Translations under genes and position numbers: made by a program
Notes under the pieces: generated by a model
The model's database searches: none
Told to the model about the DNA's origin: nothing
Seen by the model: the letters and a program-made list of their open reading frames with translations, nothing else
DNA from: Hydrogenophaga sp.
GTDB taxonomy: Bacteria > Pseudomonadota > Gammaproteobacteria > Burkholderiales > Burkholderiaceae_C
Reading direction: 5' to 3'
Length of the DNA stretch: 61,570 nt
Assembly: GCF_018780075.1 (NCBI RefSeq)
Contig: NZ_JADMKB010000043.1
Coordinates: 1 to 61,570, forward strand
Shown: in pieces, positions 45,039 to 54,693 of the stretch
How the letters are laid out: each line of letters begins with the position of its first letter
Numbering within the stretch: position 1 is the stretch's first letter

Positions 45039-45728
45039 ATGACGAGCCCGCCGACCACGACCGAAGGATTTCTGGGGGTGATCATGCTGGACACGCGCTT
45101 CCCCCGTCCGCCCGGCGACATCGGCAGCCCGGCCACCTGGGCGCGCGCCAGCATCCCGGCGCGCTTCATCACCGTGCCCGGTGCATCGGCCCGGCGCGTG
45201 GTGCAAACCCAAGACCCGGCGCTGCTCGGACCCTTTGCAGACGCTGCACGATCGCTGGCGCACCAGGGTGCCCGGCTGATCACCACCAGTTGCGGGTTTC
45301 TGGCCGCGTGGCAAACCGAACTGCAGGCGGCGGTGGACGTGCCGGTGATCACCTCCAGCCTGCTGCAATGTGTCGGCCTGTCGTCCCCGGGCATCGTCAC
45401 GTTCGATGCCGCTTCGCTGCACGCCGACCTGCTGCAGCGGGCGGGTGTCCCGGTGGGCACGCCGGTGGAAGGTTTGCGGCCGGGCTGCGAACTGCAGTCG
45501 CGCATCCTGAGCGACGACACTGAGCTGGATCTGCAGCACGCATCGGATGACGTGGTGGAAGCGGCGGTGCGGCTGGTGGCGAGGCATCCCGAGGTGAAGC
45601 ACGTGGTGCTCGAGTGCACCAACATGCCACCCTACCGACATGCCGTGGCGCAGGCGACGGGGCGGCCTGTGCACGATCTGGAAACCCTGCTGCTGGCCAC
45701 ATGGAGGGAGCAGCGAACAGCAAACTGA
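45039..45728 (+). CDS. Asp/Glu/hydantoin racemase family protein
   Basis: A 229-residue protein with the two catalytic cysteines of the family, C85 (TTSCGF) and C193 (LECTN). It would convert L- and D-forms of an amino acid-like compound, supplying the divergent oxidase. Start uncertain: ATG at 45039 is chosen as best fit with length; ATGs at 44997 and 45012 are in frame. Ribosome sites are weak for all. Confidence 0.75.
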   Translation: MTSPPTTTEGFLGVIMLDTRFPRPPGDIGSPATWARASIPARFITVPGASARRVVQTQDPALLGPFADAARSLAHQGARLITTSCGFLAAWQTELQAAVDVPVITSSLLQCVGLSSPGIVTFDAASLHADLLQRAGVPVGTPVEGLRPGCELQSRILSDDTELDLQHASDDVVEAAVRLVARHPEVKHVVLECTNMPPYRHAVAQATGRPVHDLETLLLATWREQRTAN

Positions 45729-45751
45729 GAATCGAAAAGAGGGGGCGTTCT

Positions 45752-45829
45752 ACCCAGAACGCCGCGGAACCGGCTTCGCCGGGCCGCCAGCGTTGCCCCT
45801 CGGGGGTGACGCGAAGCGGCGCGGGGGGG
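45752..45829 (-). repeat. 3'-end repeat, copy 10 (type A)
   Basis: Lies between the convergent racemase and lapB genes, touching the lapB stop and oriented to lapB. C-run, GCGCCGCTTCGCGTCA, CCCCCGAGGGG hairpin, CAACGC, GGCCCGGCGAAGCCGGTTCC, GCGTTCTGGGT: a full type A copy. Confidence 0.9.
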
Positions 45830-46969
45830 CTACAACTCCTCTACGCGCCGAGCCGGGTAACTGTCCCAGCTCTGGCAGCCGGGGCAATGCCAGAAGTGTT
45901 GCCGCGCCTCGAAGCCGCAGGCTGCGCAGCGGTAGCGCTTGAGCGGCGCGCTGGCCTGTTCCAGTGCGGACTGGACCCGCTTCTGGGCGGTGGGGTCGGA
46001 GAGCGTCTCGCCACCCAGCCACTGCGTGGCAATCACCAGCGAAGGTTCTCGCTCCAGGTGGGCGAGGTAGTGGGATCGGGCTGCATCCGGGCTCAGGCGG
46101 GCCAGGGCCTCGGTGATGTCCAGCGAGGGCGCGTGCGCCTGTGCCGCGTGCAGCAACTGGAGCGCCTCCGCCTGGCGCCCGACCAGCTTGGACAGGTCCG
46201 CCAGCGGTAGGGCCGCCAGCGGCATGCCTTGGGGGGCTTCACTGGCCATCTTCTTCAGGGTGTCCATGGCCCCCGACGTGTCGCCCTGCTGGGCCTTGAG
46301 CGCCGAGAGCGCCAGCCAGCCGCGCGCCTGTTGAGGCGCTCGGTCCACGGCCTTGCCGAGCAGTCGCAGGGCCTCGGTGACATCGCCTTTGCTCTGGGCC
46401 AACTCGGCCTCTTCGCACAGGTAGTGCGACAGGCGCGTGCTGAAGCTGCCCTGGTTGGCGTCTTCCAGCCGCTGGGCGATCGCCTGGGCCTGCGGCCAGT
46501 CGCGCGAGCGCTCGCTGATCGCGAGCAGCGCCAGCAGGGCCTCGCCTTCGAAGGCCGACCCATCCAGCTTGTGCAGCGCCGACTCGGCACGGTCCAGCAA
46601 ACCCGCCTTCAGAAAATCGAGTGCCAAGGCATGCTGGGCACGGTCGCGGTCCTTGCGGTCGAGGTCGGCGCGCGCGAGCAGGTGTTCATGGACCCGGACC
46701 GCGCGGTCGTAGTCACCACGGCGGCGGAACAGGTTGCCCAGCGCAAAGTGCAACTCGGCCGTGTCGGGGTCCCGCTGGACCGCTTCGATGAAGGCGTCGA
46801 TGGCCTGATCCTGCTGCTCGTTCAGCAGGTGGTTCAGGCCCCGGAAATAGGCCTTCGGCGTCTGCCGGCTTTCCATGCGCCACTGGCGCAGGTCCAGGCG
46901 CGAAGCAACCCAACCGAGCGCGAACGCCAGAGGCAGGCCCCAGAGGAGCCAGGTGAGATCAAGATCCAT
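45830..46969 (-). CDS. lapB: LapB, lipopolysaccharide assembly TPR protein
   Basis: A 379-residue membrane-tethered protein: N-terminal helix (about 4-20), a series of TPR repeats, and a C-terminal rubredoxin-like metal site C348, C351, C362, C365 (CAAC and CPGC). LapB (YciM) tunes LPS synthesis through FtsH and LpxC. The ATG at 46969 is inside the end of lapA (11-base overlap). Confidence 0.93.
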   Translation of the reverse strand: MDLDLTWLLWGLPLAFALGWVASRLDLRQWRMESRQTPKAYFRGLNHLLNEQQDQAIDAFIEAVQRDPDTAELHFALGNLFRRRGDYDRAVRVHEHLLARADLDRKDRDRAQHALALDFLKAGLLDRAESALHKLDGSAFEGEALLALLAISERSRDWPQAQAIAQRLEDANQGSFSTRLSHYLCEEAELAQSKGDVTEALRLLGKAVDRAPQQARGWLALSALKAQQGDTSGAMDTLKKMASEAPQGMPLAALPLADLSKLVGRQAEALQLLHAAQAHAPSLDITEALARLSPDAARSHYLAHLEREPSLVIATQWLGGETLSDPTAQKRVQSALEQASAPLKRYRCAACGFEARQHFWHCPGCQSWDSYPARRVEEL

Positions 46970-47255
46970 GGGTGGTGGTCTGGGGCGGGCCGACAGCATC
47001 GGGGACGGTGGGCAGCGGCGTCACGACCGTGGGCGTGGGACGCCGTTGCTTGCGTGCGCGCAGCCACAGCGGCAGCATCACCAGGACACCCAGCACCACG
47101 CCCAGCAGCAGCACACACAGCAGCACCAGCACCAGCGGCGCCTGCCAGCTGGCACCGAAGAACAGGTGCAGCGTGACGGGTGCCTGGTTGTTCAGCGCGA
47201 AGGCGAACAGCACAAAAAAAATGGCTGCGTTGAGCAGCCACATCAGGTATTTCAA
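46959..47255 (-). CDS. lapA: LapA domain protein (DUF1049)
   Basis: A 98-residue protein with two transmembrane helices and the NNQAPVTLHLFF motif of the family. The TTG at 47255 is the likely start, with AGAGGGG upstream and KYLMWLL matching family N-termini; an ATG 12 bases further in is possible. Works with LapB in the inner membrane. Confidence 0.9.
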   Translation of the reverse strand: MKYLMWLLNAAIFFVLFAFALNNQAPVTLHLFFGASWQAPLVLVLLCVLLLGVVLGVLVMLPLWLRARKQRRPTPTVVTPLPTVPDAVGPPQTTTHGS

Positions 47256-47288
47256 ATCATCCCCTCTGTGGTGGGGCGATTGTAGCGA

Positions 47289-47609
47289 TCAGGTCGGCGT
47301 CTTCGGCGCGCGGCCCAGGATCTCGGCGGTCTTCTTGTCCACCTCTTCGCGCAGGGCCTTGCCCGGTTTGAAATGGGGGACGCGTTTCTCCGGAATCATC
47401 ACGCTTTCACCCGAACGCGGGTTGCGCCCGATGCGGGGTGAGCGGCGGTTCACGGAAAAGCTGCCAAAACCCCGGATTTCGATCCGGTGGCCTTTGACCA
47501 AGGCCTCGCCCATCGCATCGAGGATCGCTTTGACGGCAAACTCGGCATCGCGGTGGGTGAGCTGGCTGAACTTGCCGGCCAGTGCTTCGACGAGGTCGCT
47601 GCGGGTCAT
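47289..47609 (-). CDS. ihfB: Integration host factor beta subunit
   Basis: A 106-residue DNA-bending protein of the HU/IHF family. [22 protein letters not shown] is the DNA-contact arm region near 46-67. Position after rpsA is the classic betaproteobacterial order. Confidence 0.96.
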   Translation of the reverse strand: MTRSDLVEALAGKFSQLTHRDAEFAVKAILDAMGEALVKGHRIEIRGFGSFSVNRRSPRIGRNPRSGESVMIPEKRVPHFKPGKALREEVDKKTAEILGRAPKTPT

Positions 47610-47651
47610 GTCTGAATCGAACCGTGTTCGGGTCTGGATGGCGCATCACAG

Positions 47652-47678
47652 GGCTGGCGCGCAGGGTGCGCGCCAGCC
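47652..47678 (-). terminator. Hairpin between rpsA and ihfB
   Basis: GGCTGGCGCGC-agggt-GCGCGCCAGCC, a perfect 11-base stem in the 83-base gap. No T-run follows on the minus strand, so it probably lowers read-through or stabilises the rpsA message rather than ending it fully. Confidence 0.6.
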
Positions 47679-47692
47679 ACTGATCAGGCTTC

Positions 47693-49375
47693 TCAGTTGT
47701 TGTTGTCCAGCTTGGCGCGCAGCAGGGCGCCCAGGCTGGTGGTGCCGGCATTTTCACGGGCCGACTGCTGGCTCAGGGTCTGCATGGCTTCGTTCTGGTC
47801 AGCCATGTCCTTGGCCTTGATCGACAGCTGGATGTTGCGGGTCTTGCGGTCCACGTTCATCACCACGGTCGTCACTTCGTCGCCTTCTTTCAGCACGTTG
47901 CGCGCATCTTCCACGCGGTCACGGCTGATTTCGGAGGCACGCAGGTAGCCCAGCACGTCTTCGCCAAGATCGATTTCAGCGCCCTTGGCGTCCACGGTCT
48001 TGACCTTGCCGGTCACGATGGAGCCCTTGTCGTTCACCGACACGAAGGTGGTGAACGGGTCACCGTCGAGTTGCTTGATGCCCAGGGAGATGCGCTCGCG
48101 CTCCACATCGATGGCCAGCACGATGGCTTCGACTTCCTGACCCTTTTTGTAGTTGCGTACGGCGGCTTCGCCGGTTTCGTTCCACGACAGATCGGACAGG
48201 TGAACCAGGCCGTCGATGCCGGCGGCCAGACCCACGAACACGCCGAAGTCGGTGATCGACTTGATCGGGCCCTTGACGCGGTCACCACGCTTGGTCTGCT
48301 CGGCGAACTCGTGCCAGGGGTTGGCACGGCACTGCTTCATGCCCAGCGAGATGCGACGCTTGTCTTCGTCGATGTCGAGCACCATGACTTCGACTTCGTC
48401 GCCCAGCGACACCAGCTTGGACGGGGCCACGTTCTTGTTGGTCCAGTCCATTTCGGAGACGTGCACCAGGCCTTCGATGCCTGGCTCCAGCTCGACGAAC
48501 GCGCCGTAGTCGGCGATGTTGGTGATCTTGCCGAACATGCGCGTGCCTTGCGGGTAGCGGCGGCCAACGCCCATCCAGGGATCGTCGCCCATCTGCTTCA
48601 GACCCAGGGAAACGCGGTGCTTCTCGGTGTCGAACTTCAGGATCTTGGCGGTGATTTCCTGGCCAGCCGTCACCACTTCGCTCGGGTGACGGACACGGCG
48701 CCAGGCCATGTCGGTGATGTGCAGCAGGCCGTCGATACCGCCCAGGTCCACGAACGCACCGTATTCGGTGATGTTCTTGACCACGCCGTTGACGATCGCG
48801 CCTTCTTTCAGCGTGTCCATCAGCTTGGCGCGTTCTTCGCCCATGGAGGCTTCCACCACGGCACGGCGGCTCAGCACCACGTTGTTGCGCTTGCGGTCGA
48901 GCTTGATGACCTTGAATTCCAGGGTCTTGTTTTCGTACGGGGTCAGGTCCTTGGTCGGACGGCTGTCGACCAGCGAGCCCGGCAGGAAGGCGCTGATGCC
49001 GTTGACCATGACCTTGAGGCCGCCCTTGACCTTGCTGGAGGTCGTGCCGGTGACGAAGTCGCCGGATTCGAGGGCCTTTTCCAGGGCCATCCACGAGGCC
49101 AGGCGCTTGGCCTTGTCGCGCGACAGCAGGGTGTCGCCGAAGCCGTTTTCCACGGAGTCGATGGCGACGGAGACGAAGTCGCCGACCTGCACTTCGAGTT
49201 CGCCCAGGTCGTTCTTGAACTCGGCGAGCGGCACATAGGCTTCCGACTTCAGACCGGCGTTGACCACGACGTGGTTGTGTTCGATGCGAACGACTTCCGC
49301 GGTGATGACTTCGCCTGAGCGCATTTCAGCGCGTTTCAGGGACTCTTCGAAGAGGGCGGCAAAAGATTCAGACAT
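47693..49375 (-). CDS. rpsA: Ribosomal protein S1
   Basis: A 560-residue S1 with six S1/OB domains; repeated [17 protein letters not shown] and GVFVGLAAG segments mark domains 3 to 5. It delivers mRNA to the 30S subunit. The ATG at 49375 starts the usual [21 protein letters not shown]-ggg-GTACCGC hairpin lies in the leader (49460-49476), where S1 could regulate its own synthesis. Confidence 0.97.
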   Translation of the reverse strand: MSESFAALFEESLKRAEMRSGEVITAEVVRIEHNHVVVNAGLKSEAYVPLAEFKNDLGELEVQVGDFVSVAIDSVENGFGDTLLSRDKAKRLASWMALEKALESGDFVTGTTSSKVKGGLKVMVNGISAFLPGSLVDSRPTKDLTPYENKTLEFKVIKLDRKRNNVVLSRRAVVEASMGEERAKLMDTLKEGAIVNGVVKNITEYGAFVDLGGIDGLLHITDMAWRRVRHPSEVVTAGQEITAKILKFDTEKHRVSLGLKQMGDDPWMGVGRRYPQGTRMFGKITNIADYGAFVELEPGIEGLVHVSEMDWTNKNVAPSKLVSLGDEVEVMVLDIDEDKRRISLGMKQCRANPWHEFAEQTKRGDRVKGPIKSITDFGVFVGLAAGIDGLVHLSDLSWNETGEAAVRNYKKGQEVEAIVLAIDVERERISLGIKQLDGDPFTTFVSVNDKGSIVTGKVKTVDAKGAEIDLGEDVLGYLRASEISRDRVEDARNVLKEGDEVTTVVMNVDRKTRNIQLSIKAKDMADQNEAMQTLSQQSARENAGTTSLGALLRAKLDNNN

Positions 49376-49459
49376 GCAGTTTCCTAGAGCCACTCAGCGT
49401 CGGGGCGCAGCACCGGTTGTACGGTTGGCGCGGATTCGACGGATGGGCGGCGTTGACAT

Positions 49460-49476
49460 GCGGTACGGGGTACCGC
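49460..49476 (-). promoter_or_regulatory. Leader hairpin of rpsA
   Basis: GCGGTAC-ggg-GTACCGC, a perfect 7-base stem 85 bases before the rpsA start codon. May take part in autoregulation by S1. Confidence 0.4.
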
Positions 49477-49555
49477 GGGGTTAAGTGAAAGAACCATTCG
49501 GCCTGCGGGCAGTGAGCGCCCGGCGGTGCCGTCTGGGCCATCAGGAATGGTGTTT

Positions 49556-51574
49556 TCAGCTGCCCGAAAACACCGTTTTGCCTTGCCACCAGTCCAGCAC
49601 CTGCAGCACCGACTGTTCGATGGTGAGCGCGGAGTTGTCCAGCAACAAAGCATCTTCGGCCGGCTTCAGCGGTGCGTGGGCCCGGGATGTGTCCCGCAGG
49701 TCGCGCGCCGCCAAGTCGGCCAAAAGGTCTTCGATGTTAGCAGCAAATCCCTTTGAAATCAACTGCTTATGCCGCCTTTGCGCGCGTTGTTCGGCGCTGG
49801 CGGTCAAATACACCTTCAGCGGCGCGTCCGGGAAGATCACGGTGCCCATGTCGCGCCCGTCGGCGACCAGGCCAGGCAGGCGCCGAAAGCTCAGCTGCAA
49901 CGCATGGAGCGCGGATCGGACCTCGGGATGCTGGGACACCCTGGAGGCCATGCCACCGGTGGACTCCAGCCGCAAGGGGTCGGTGATGTCGCGGCCGGCA
50001 AGGTACACCCGGTGATCACGGAACACCAGGGGCAGCTCTGCGGCCAGTCGGGCCAGGGGGGGTTGATCGTCCAGATCGATGCCCGCGTCCTGCGCCGCCA
50101 GGGCGGTGGCCCGGTACAGGGCACCCGAGTCGAGCAACTGGTAGCCCAGCCGTTGGGCCACCTCAGAGGCCAGTGTTCCCTTGCCTGATGCCGTGGGGCC
50201 GTCGATGCAGATCACCGGGATGGCATGGGCCGGCGTGTGGCTCACGTCGAACAGGGTCTCGAAATAGTCCGGGAAGGTCTTGGCCACGCATTTCGGGTCT
50301 TCGATCCGCACCGGCAGGGCGTCCGGATTGAAGGCCACGAGAGAGAAGCACATGGCCACGCGGTGGTCGTCGTAGGTGTGGATGCTTCCCGTGCTCCATC
50401 GCGTGGGGGGCGTGATGCGGATGAAATCTGTCCCTTCTTCGACCGTGGCGCCGAACTTGCGGCACTCGGTCGCCATGGCGGCGATCCGGTCGGTTTCCTT
50501 GACGCGCCAGCTGGCGATGTTGCGCAAGGTGGTGGTGCCGTCGGCGTAGAGCGCCATGACGGCCAGCGTCATGGCGGCGTCAGGGATGTGGTTGCAGTCC
50601 AGGTCGATGGCCTTGAGGGGCCAGGCTCCGCGCCGGATGTGCAGGCGGTTGGCTTCGCCCGTCACATCGGCTCCCATCAAGCGGGCGGCTTCGACGAAGC
50701 GGATGTCGCCCTGGATCGACGCTAGCCCCACGCCTTCGATGGTGATGCCCTGGGTGCCGGGTGTGGCTGCGGCGATGGCACCCAGCGCAATGAAATAGCT
50801 TGCCGAAGAGGCATCACCTTCGACGTGGATCAGGCCGGGCGAGCGGTATTTGCAACCCGCAGGGATGGTGAAACGCGACCAGCCATTGCGCTGCACCGTG
50901 ACACCAAAGCGCTCCAGCAAATTGAGCGTGATCTCGATGTAGGGCTTGGAAATCAGTTCGCCCACCACGTCGATCACCACGTTGTGCGATGTGGCCACCA
51001 GCGGCAAGGCCAGCAGCAAGGCGGTGAGGAACTGGCTCGACACGTCGCCCCGAACGCGGATCGGCTCGTCCAGGTTCAGCGACTGAGGAGTCCCGTTGCC
51101 CAGGCGCAATGGCGGGTAGCCTTCTTGGCCCGTGCAGTCCACAGGGCACCCCAGCTGGCGCAGCGCGTCCACCAGATCACCGATGGGGCGCTCGTGCATG
51201 CGCGCGACGCCGCTGAGTTCGAACTGGCCGCCCTGGGTGCTGGCGAGCAACGCGAGCGCGGCGGTGAGTGGGCGCATCGCCGTGCCGGCATTGCCCAGAA
51301 AGAGAGGTGCCTGCCTGACGGGCAGCGCACCGCCCAGGCCGTGCACGCGCAGCACACTGTCGGTTTGCGGTTCGATGCGGCATCCCAGCTGACCCAGCGC
51401 CGTCAGCATGACGCGCGTGTCGTCCGAATCCAGCAGATCGGCAATGTCGGTGTGGCCGACGCTCAGCGCGGCGAGCAAGAGCACGCGGTTGGAAATGCTC
51501 TTGGAGCCGGGCAGGCGGACCGTGCCGCCAGCGCTGCTCAACGGCGGAAGATCAAGATGTTCAATGGCGTACAT
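49556..51574 (-). CDS. aroA-cmk: EPSP synthase / cytidylate kinase fusion
   Basis: A 672-residue bifunctional protein in one uninterrupted frame. Residues 1 to about 445 are EPSP synthase (AroA) with [10 protein letters not shown] near 22-31 and [10 protein letters not shown] near 92-101, which make the shikimate intermediate for chorismate. Residues from about 453 are cytidylate kinase with the P-loop GPTASGKGT at 459-467 and GRDMGTV. In most bacteria these are separate adjacent genes. Fused forms are known in Comamonadaceae. The linker is short (HTPAHAIPV). Start at 51574 fits AroA length. Confidence 0.95.
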   Translation of the reverse strand: MYAIEHLDLPPLSSAGGTVRLPGSKSISNRVLLLAALSVGHTDIADLLDSDDTRVMLTALGQLGCRIEPQTDSVLRVHGLGGALPVRQAPLFLGNAGTAMRPLTAALALLASTQGGQFELSGVARMHERPIGDLVDALRQLGCPVDCTGQEGYPPLRLGNGTPQSLNLDEPIRVRGDVSSQFLTALLLALPLVATSHNVVIDVVGELISKPYIEITLNLLERFGVTVQRNGWSRFTIPAGCKYRSPGLIHVEGDASSASYFIALGAIAAATPGTQGITIEGVGLASIQGDIRFVEAARLMGADVTGEANRLHIRRGAWPLKAIDLDCNHIPDAAMTLAVMALYADGTTTLRNIASWRVKETDRIAAMATECRKFGATVEEGTDFIRITPPTRWSTGSIHTYDDHRVAMCFSLVAFNPDALPVRIEDPKCVAKTFPDYFETLFDVSHTPAHAIPVICIDGPTASGKGTLASEVAQRLGYQLLDSGALYRATALAAQDAGIDLDDQPPLARLAAELPLVFRDHRVYLAGRDITDPLRLESTGGMASRVSQHPEVRSALHALQLSFRRLPGLVADGRDMGTVIFPDAPLKVYLTASAEQRAQRRHKQLISKGFAANIEDLLADLAARDLRDTSRAHAPLKPAEDALLLDNSALTIEQSVLQVLDWWQGKTVFSGS

Positions 51575-51591
51575 GCGACGACGGTCGGTGC

Positions 51592-52491
51592 TCAGCTTTG
51601 CGGCTTGTGGGTGCTCATGCGCCAGTGGGACCGGGCGTGGCTGGCTTTTTCGATCAGCGATTCCAGGGCATCGGCGTTGCCAGCAGAGATCGCCGTTTCG
51701 AAGGCGTGCAGGGCACGCTGGAAATGTCGGGACTGCGCAATCAGTTCCTCGCGGTTGGACGCGAGGATGTCGCGCCAGACGCTGGGGTCGCTCGCGGCGA
51801 TGCGCGTGAAGTCGCGAAAGCCGGGGCCGGCCAGCGACAGAAATTCCTTCGCCTGGGCCTGCCCGGTGATGCCGTTCATCAGCGCAAACGCAATCATGTG
51901 GGGCAGGTGGCTCACGGCCGCGTAGGCCGCGTCGTGCGCCTCGGGTGACATCTGTTCCACTTGGCAGCCCAGCGCGGTCCACAACCGTGCGGCCTTGTCC
52001 AGTTGGGCGGTGAGCGTGCGTTCGATGGGTGTGAGAATGACCTTCCGGCCCGCGTACAGGTCGGCATCGGCGTGCTCCACGCCCGCCAACTCCTTGCCCG
52101 TGATGGGGTGGGCGGGCACGAAGATGCCGACCTGGTCCTTGAGCACGCGGCGCGCGGCGTCGATCACATCGCGCTTGGTTGAGCCCACGTCCATGATGAG
52201 CGTGTCTTTGCTCAACAGATGCCGGATGGCCTTGAAGGTCGCTTCGGTGGCCGACACCGGCACCGCGACCAGCACCAGATCGGCACCCGACACCGCCAGC
52301 AACGCCGAAGGGGCCTCGATGTCGATCACCCCCATCTGCCGGGCTCGCTCGGTGGTGGAGGGCGATTTGCTGTAGCCGACGACGCGCTTGACCAGGCCCG
52401 CTTTCTTCAGCGCGAGCGCAAAAGAGCCTCCCATCAGGCCGCAGCCAATGAGACCGAGCTGTTCGAATTTCACAGGGGCGGGAGTGGTCAT
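51592..52491 (-). CDS. tyrA: Prephenate dehydrogenase
   Basis: A 299-residue NAD(P)-dependent dehydrogenase for tyrosine synthesis. G16-x-G18-x2-G21 ([10 protein letters not shown]) opens the Rossmann domain; HPITGKE near 134-140 and [11 protein letters not shown] carry the active-site histidines. One base separates its ATG from the pheA stop. Confidence 0.94.
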   Translation of the reverse strand: MTTPAPVKFEQLGLIGCGLMGGSFALALKKAGLVKRVVGYSKSPSTTERARQMGVIDIEAPSALLAVSGADLVLVAVPVSATEATFKAIRHLLSKDTLIMDVGSTKRDVIDAARRVLKDQVGIFVPAHPITGKELAGVEHADADLYAGRKVILTPIERTLTAQLDKAARLWTALGCQVEQMSPEAHDAAYAAVSHLPHMIAFALMNGITGQAQAKEFLSLAGPGFRDFTRIAASDPSVWRDILASNREELIAQSRHFQRALHAFETAISAGNADALESLIEKASHARSHWRMSTHKPQS

Positions 52492-52492
52492 G

Positions 52493-53590
52493 TCATTCAC
52501 TGACCGGGTAAGCACCCAGCACCTTGTAAAAGGCGCAAAGGCCCTGGAGTTCTTTGAGCGCCGCCGCCACATGAGGTTGCGACGGATGGCCGGCGATGTC
52601 GATGTAGAAGTAGTACTCCCACTGACCCGACTTGGCTGGGCGAGACTCGAAGCGCGTCATGGACACGCCGTTGTTCTTCAGTGGCACCAGCAGGTCGTGA
52701 ACCGCGCCCGGGCGGTTGGGCACCGACACCACGAGGCTGGTGCAGTCCTTGCCCGAAGCTGGTGGCATGGCCAGGGTCTGCGGCAGGCTGATCACGGCGA
52801 AACGCGTGCGGTTGTAGGCCTCGTCCTGGATCGCATGCGCCACGATGTGCAGCCCAAACTGCGCGGCGGCGCGTTCGCTGGCCAGGCCGGCCCAGGCCGG
52901 GTGGGTCGCGGCCAGGCGGGCGCCCTCGGCATTGCTGGACACCGCCCGGCGTTCGGCGTTGGGCAGATGCTGGCTCAGCCAGCCCTGGCACTGGGCGAGC
53001 GCCTGTGGATGCGCCATGACGACCTCGATGCCGTCCAGGTGGTTCACCTGGCGCAGCAGGTTGTGGCGCACCAGCAGACTCACTTCACCGACCACGTGGA
53101 CCGGCGAGCGCAGGAACAGGTCGAGCGAGCGGGCCACCACGCCTTCGGTGGAGTTCTCCATGCCCACCACGCCGTACTGCGCGGTGCCCGCTGCGGTGGC
53201 GTGGAACACCTCGTCAAAATTGGCGCAGTAGATCAGGTTGGCTGCGCTGCCGAAAAACTCGATGGCGGCCTGCTCGCAGAACGTGCCTTGCGGTCCGAGC
53301 ACGGCGACGCGTTGGGGTGCTTCCAGCGCCAGGCAGGCCGACATGATCTCGCGCCAGATGGATGCCACATGCGCGTTCTGCAACGGACCCTGGTTGGCCT
53401 TCTGGATCTTTTCGATGACCTGGGCCACGCGGTCGGGGCGGAAGAACGGCGAGCCCTCGGCGCGTTTGATCTCGCCGACCTGTTCGGCCACCTTGGCGCG
53501 CTGGTTGAGCAACGAGAGCAGTTGCTGGTCCAGCGAGTCGATCTGGACCCGCAAGGTGCCCAGCGCTTCGGATTGGGAGGGTTGGGTCAT
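52493..53590 (-). CDS. pheA: Chorismate mutase / prephenate dehydratase (P-protein)
   Basis: A 365-residue bifunctional enzyme for phenylalanine: AroQ chorismate mutase (about 1-90), prephenate dehydratase (about 95-275, GPQGTF and NSTEGVV motifs) and an ACT regulatory domain (about 280-360, with [17 protein letters not shown]). Its start overlaps the serC stop (ATGA). Confidence 0.96.
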   Translation of the reverse strand: MTQPSQSEALGTLRVQIDSLDQQLLSLLNQRAKVAEQVGEIKRAEGSPFFRPDRVAQVIEKIQKANQGPLQNAHVASIWREIMSACLALEAPQRVAVLGPQGTFCEQAAIEFFGSAANLIYCANFDEVFHATAAGTAQYGVVGMENSTEGVVARSLDLFLRSPVHVVGEVSLLVRHNLLRQVNHLDGIEVVMAHPQALAQCQGWLSQHLPNAERRAVSSNAEGARLAATHPAWAGLASERAAAQFGLHIVAHAIQDEAYNRTRFAVISLPQTLAMPPASGKDCTSLVVSVPNRPGAVHDLLVPLKNNGVSMTRFESRPAKSGQWEYYFYIDIAGHPSQPHVAAALKELQGLCAFYKVLGAYPVSE

Positions 53591-54693
53591 GCTTGTGTCT
53601 GTTCAAAATCCCGCATGTACGTCACCAGTGCCTGCACACCTTCCAGCGGCATGGCGTTGTAGATGCTGGCGCGCATGCCCCCCACCGACTTGTGGCCCTT
53701 GAGCTGCAGCAGCCCGGCCGCTTTGGCCCCGGCCAGGAAGGCGTCGTTGCGCGATTCATCGCGCAGGAAGAAGGGGATGTTCATGCGAGAGCGGCAGTCC
53801 TTGGCCACCTTGTTCAGGTAGAACCCCGAGCCGTCGATGAAGTCGTACAGCAGTCGGGCTTTGGCCATGTTCTTCGCTTCCATCGCGGCGATGCCGGTGA
53901 GCGCACCTTCGGTCTGGGCCTTGAGCCACTGGAAGGTCAGTCCCGCCATGTAGATGCTGTAGGTGGGTGGCGTGTTGTACATCGATGCGTTGTCGGCCAC
54001 GGTTTTGTAGTCGAACGCGCTCGGGCAGATGGACAGCGCGTGACCCAGCAGGTCTTCGCGGACCACCACCAGGGTCACGCCGGCAGGCCCGAGGTTTTTC
54101 TGCGCGCCACCAAAGGCCAGGCCCACACGAGACCAGTCCACCGAGCGCGAGGCAACGTGAGAAGAGAAGTCGATCACCAGCGGGGCGTCGCTGCCCAGGG
54201 CCTTGAGGTCGGGCAGCTCGTGGAACTCCACGCCGTGGATGGTTTCGTTGCTGCAGAGGTGCAGGTATTGCGCGTTGCTGCTCAAGCGCCAACCGGCGGG
54301 TGAGGGCAGGGTGGTGTGGTGGTCGGCCTCGTTGCTGCCCACCACGTTGGCAGCAGCGTACTTGCGCGCTTCCTTGGCCGACTTCTGGCTCCAGCTGCCC
54401 GTGACCACGAAGTCCACCACGCCGCCCCGAGACAGGTTCATCGGCACGATGGCGTTTTCAGCCAGACCTCCGCCCTGCATGAACAGAATGCGGAAGTGGG
54501 CCGGCACCGCCAGCAACTCGCGCAAGTCCGCTTCCGCCGTGGCCGCGATGGACATGAACTCCTTGCCCCGGTGGCTCATCTCCATCACGCCCATGCCGCT
54601 GCCTTGCCAGTCCAGCATCTCGGCCGCCGCCTGCTGCAGCACGGCCTCGGGCATGGCGGCCGGGCCGGCCGAGAAGTTGTAGGGGCGTGTCAT
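53587..54693 (-). CDS. serC: Phosphoserine aminotransferase
   Basis: A 368-residue PLP enzyme; the lysine that binds PLP is K199 in [11 protein letters not shown]. It makes phosphoserine and also serves pyridoxal phosphate synthesis. The start overlaps the gyrA stop by four bases. Confidence 0.96.
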   Translation of the reverse strand: MTRPYNFSAGPAAMPEAVLQQAAAEMLDWQGSGMGVMEMSHRGKEFMSIAATAEADLRELLAVPAHFRILFMQGGGLAENAIVPMNLSRGGVVDFVVTGSWSQKSAKEARKYAAANVVGSNEADHHTTLPSPAGWRLSSNAQYLHLCSNETIHGVEFHELPDLKALGSDAPLVIDFSSHVASRSVDWSRVGLAFGGAQKNLGPAGVTLVVVREDLLGHALSICPSAFDYKTVADNASMYNTPPTYSIYMAGLTFQWLKAQTEGALTGIAAMEAKNMAKARLLYDFIDGSGFYLNKVAKDCRSRMNIPFFLRDESRNDAFLAGAKAAGLLQLKGHKSVGGMRASIYNAMPLEGVQALVTYMRDFEQTQA

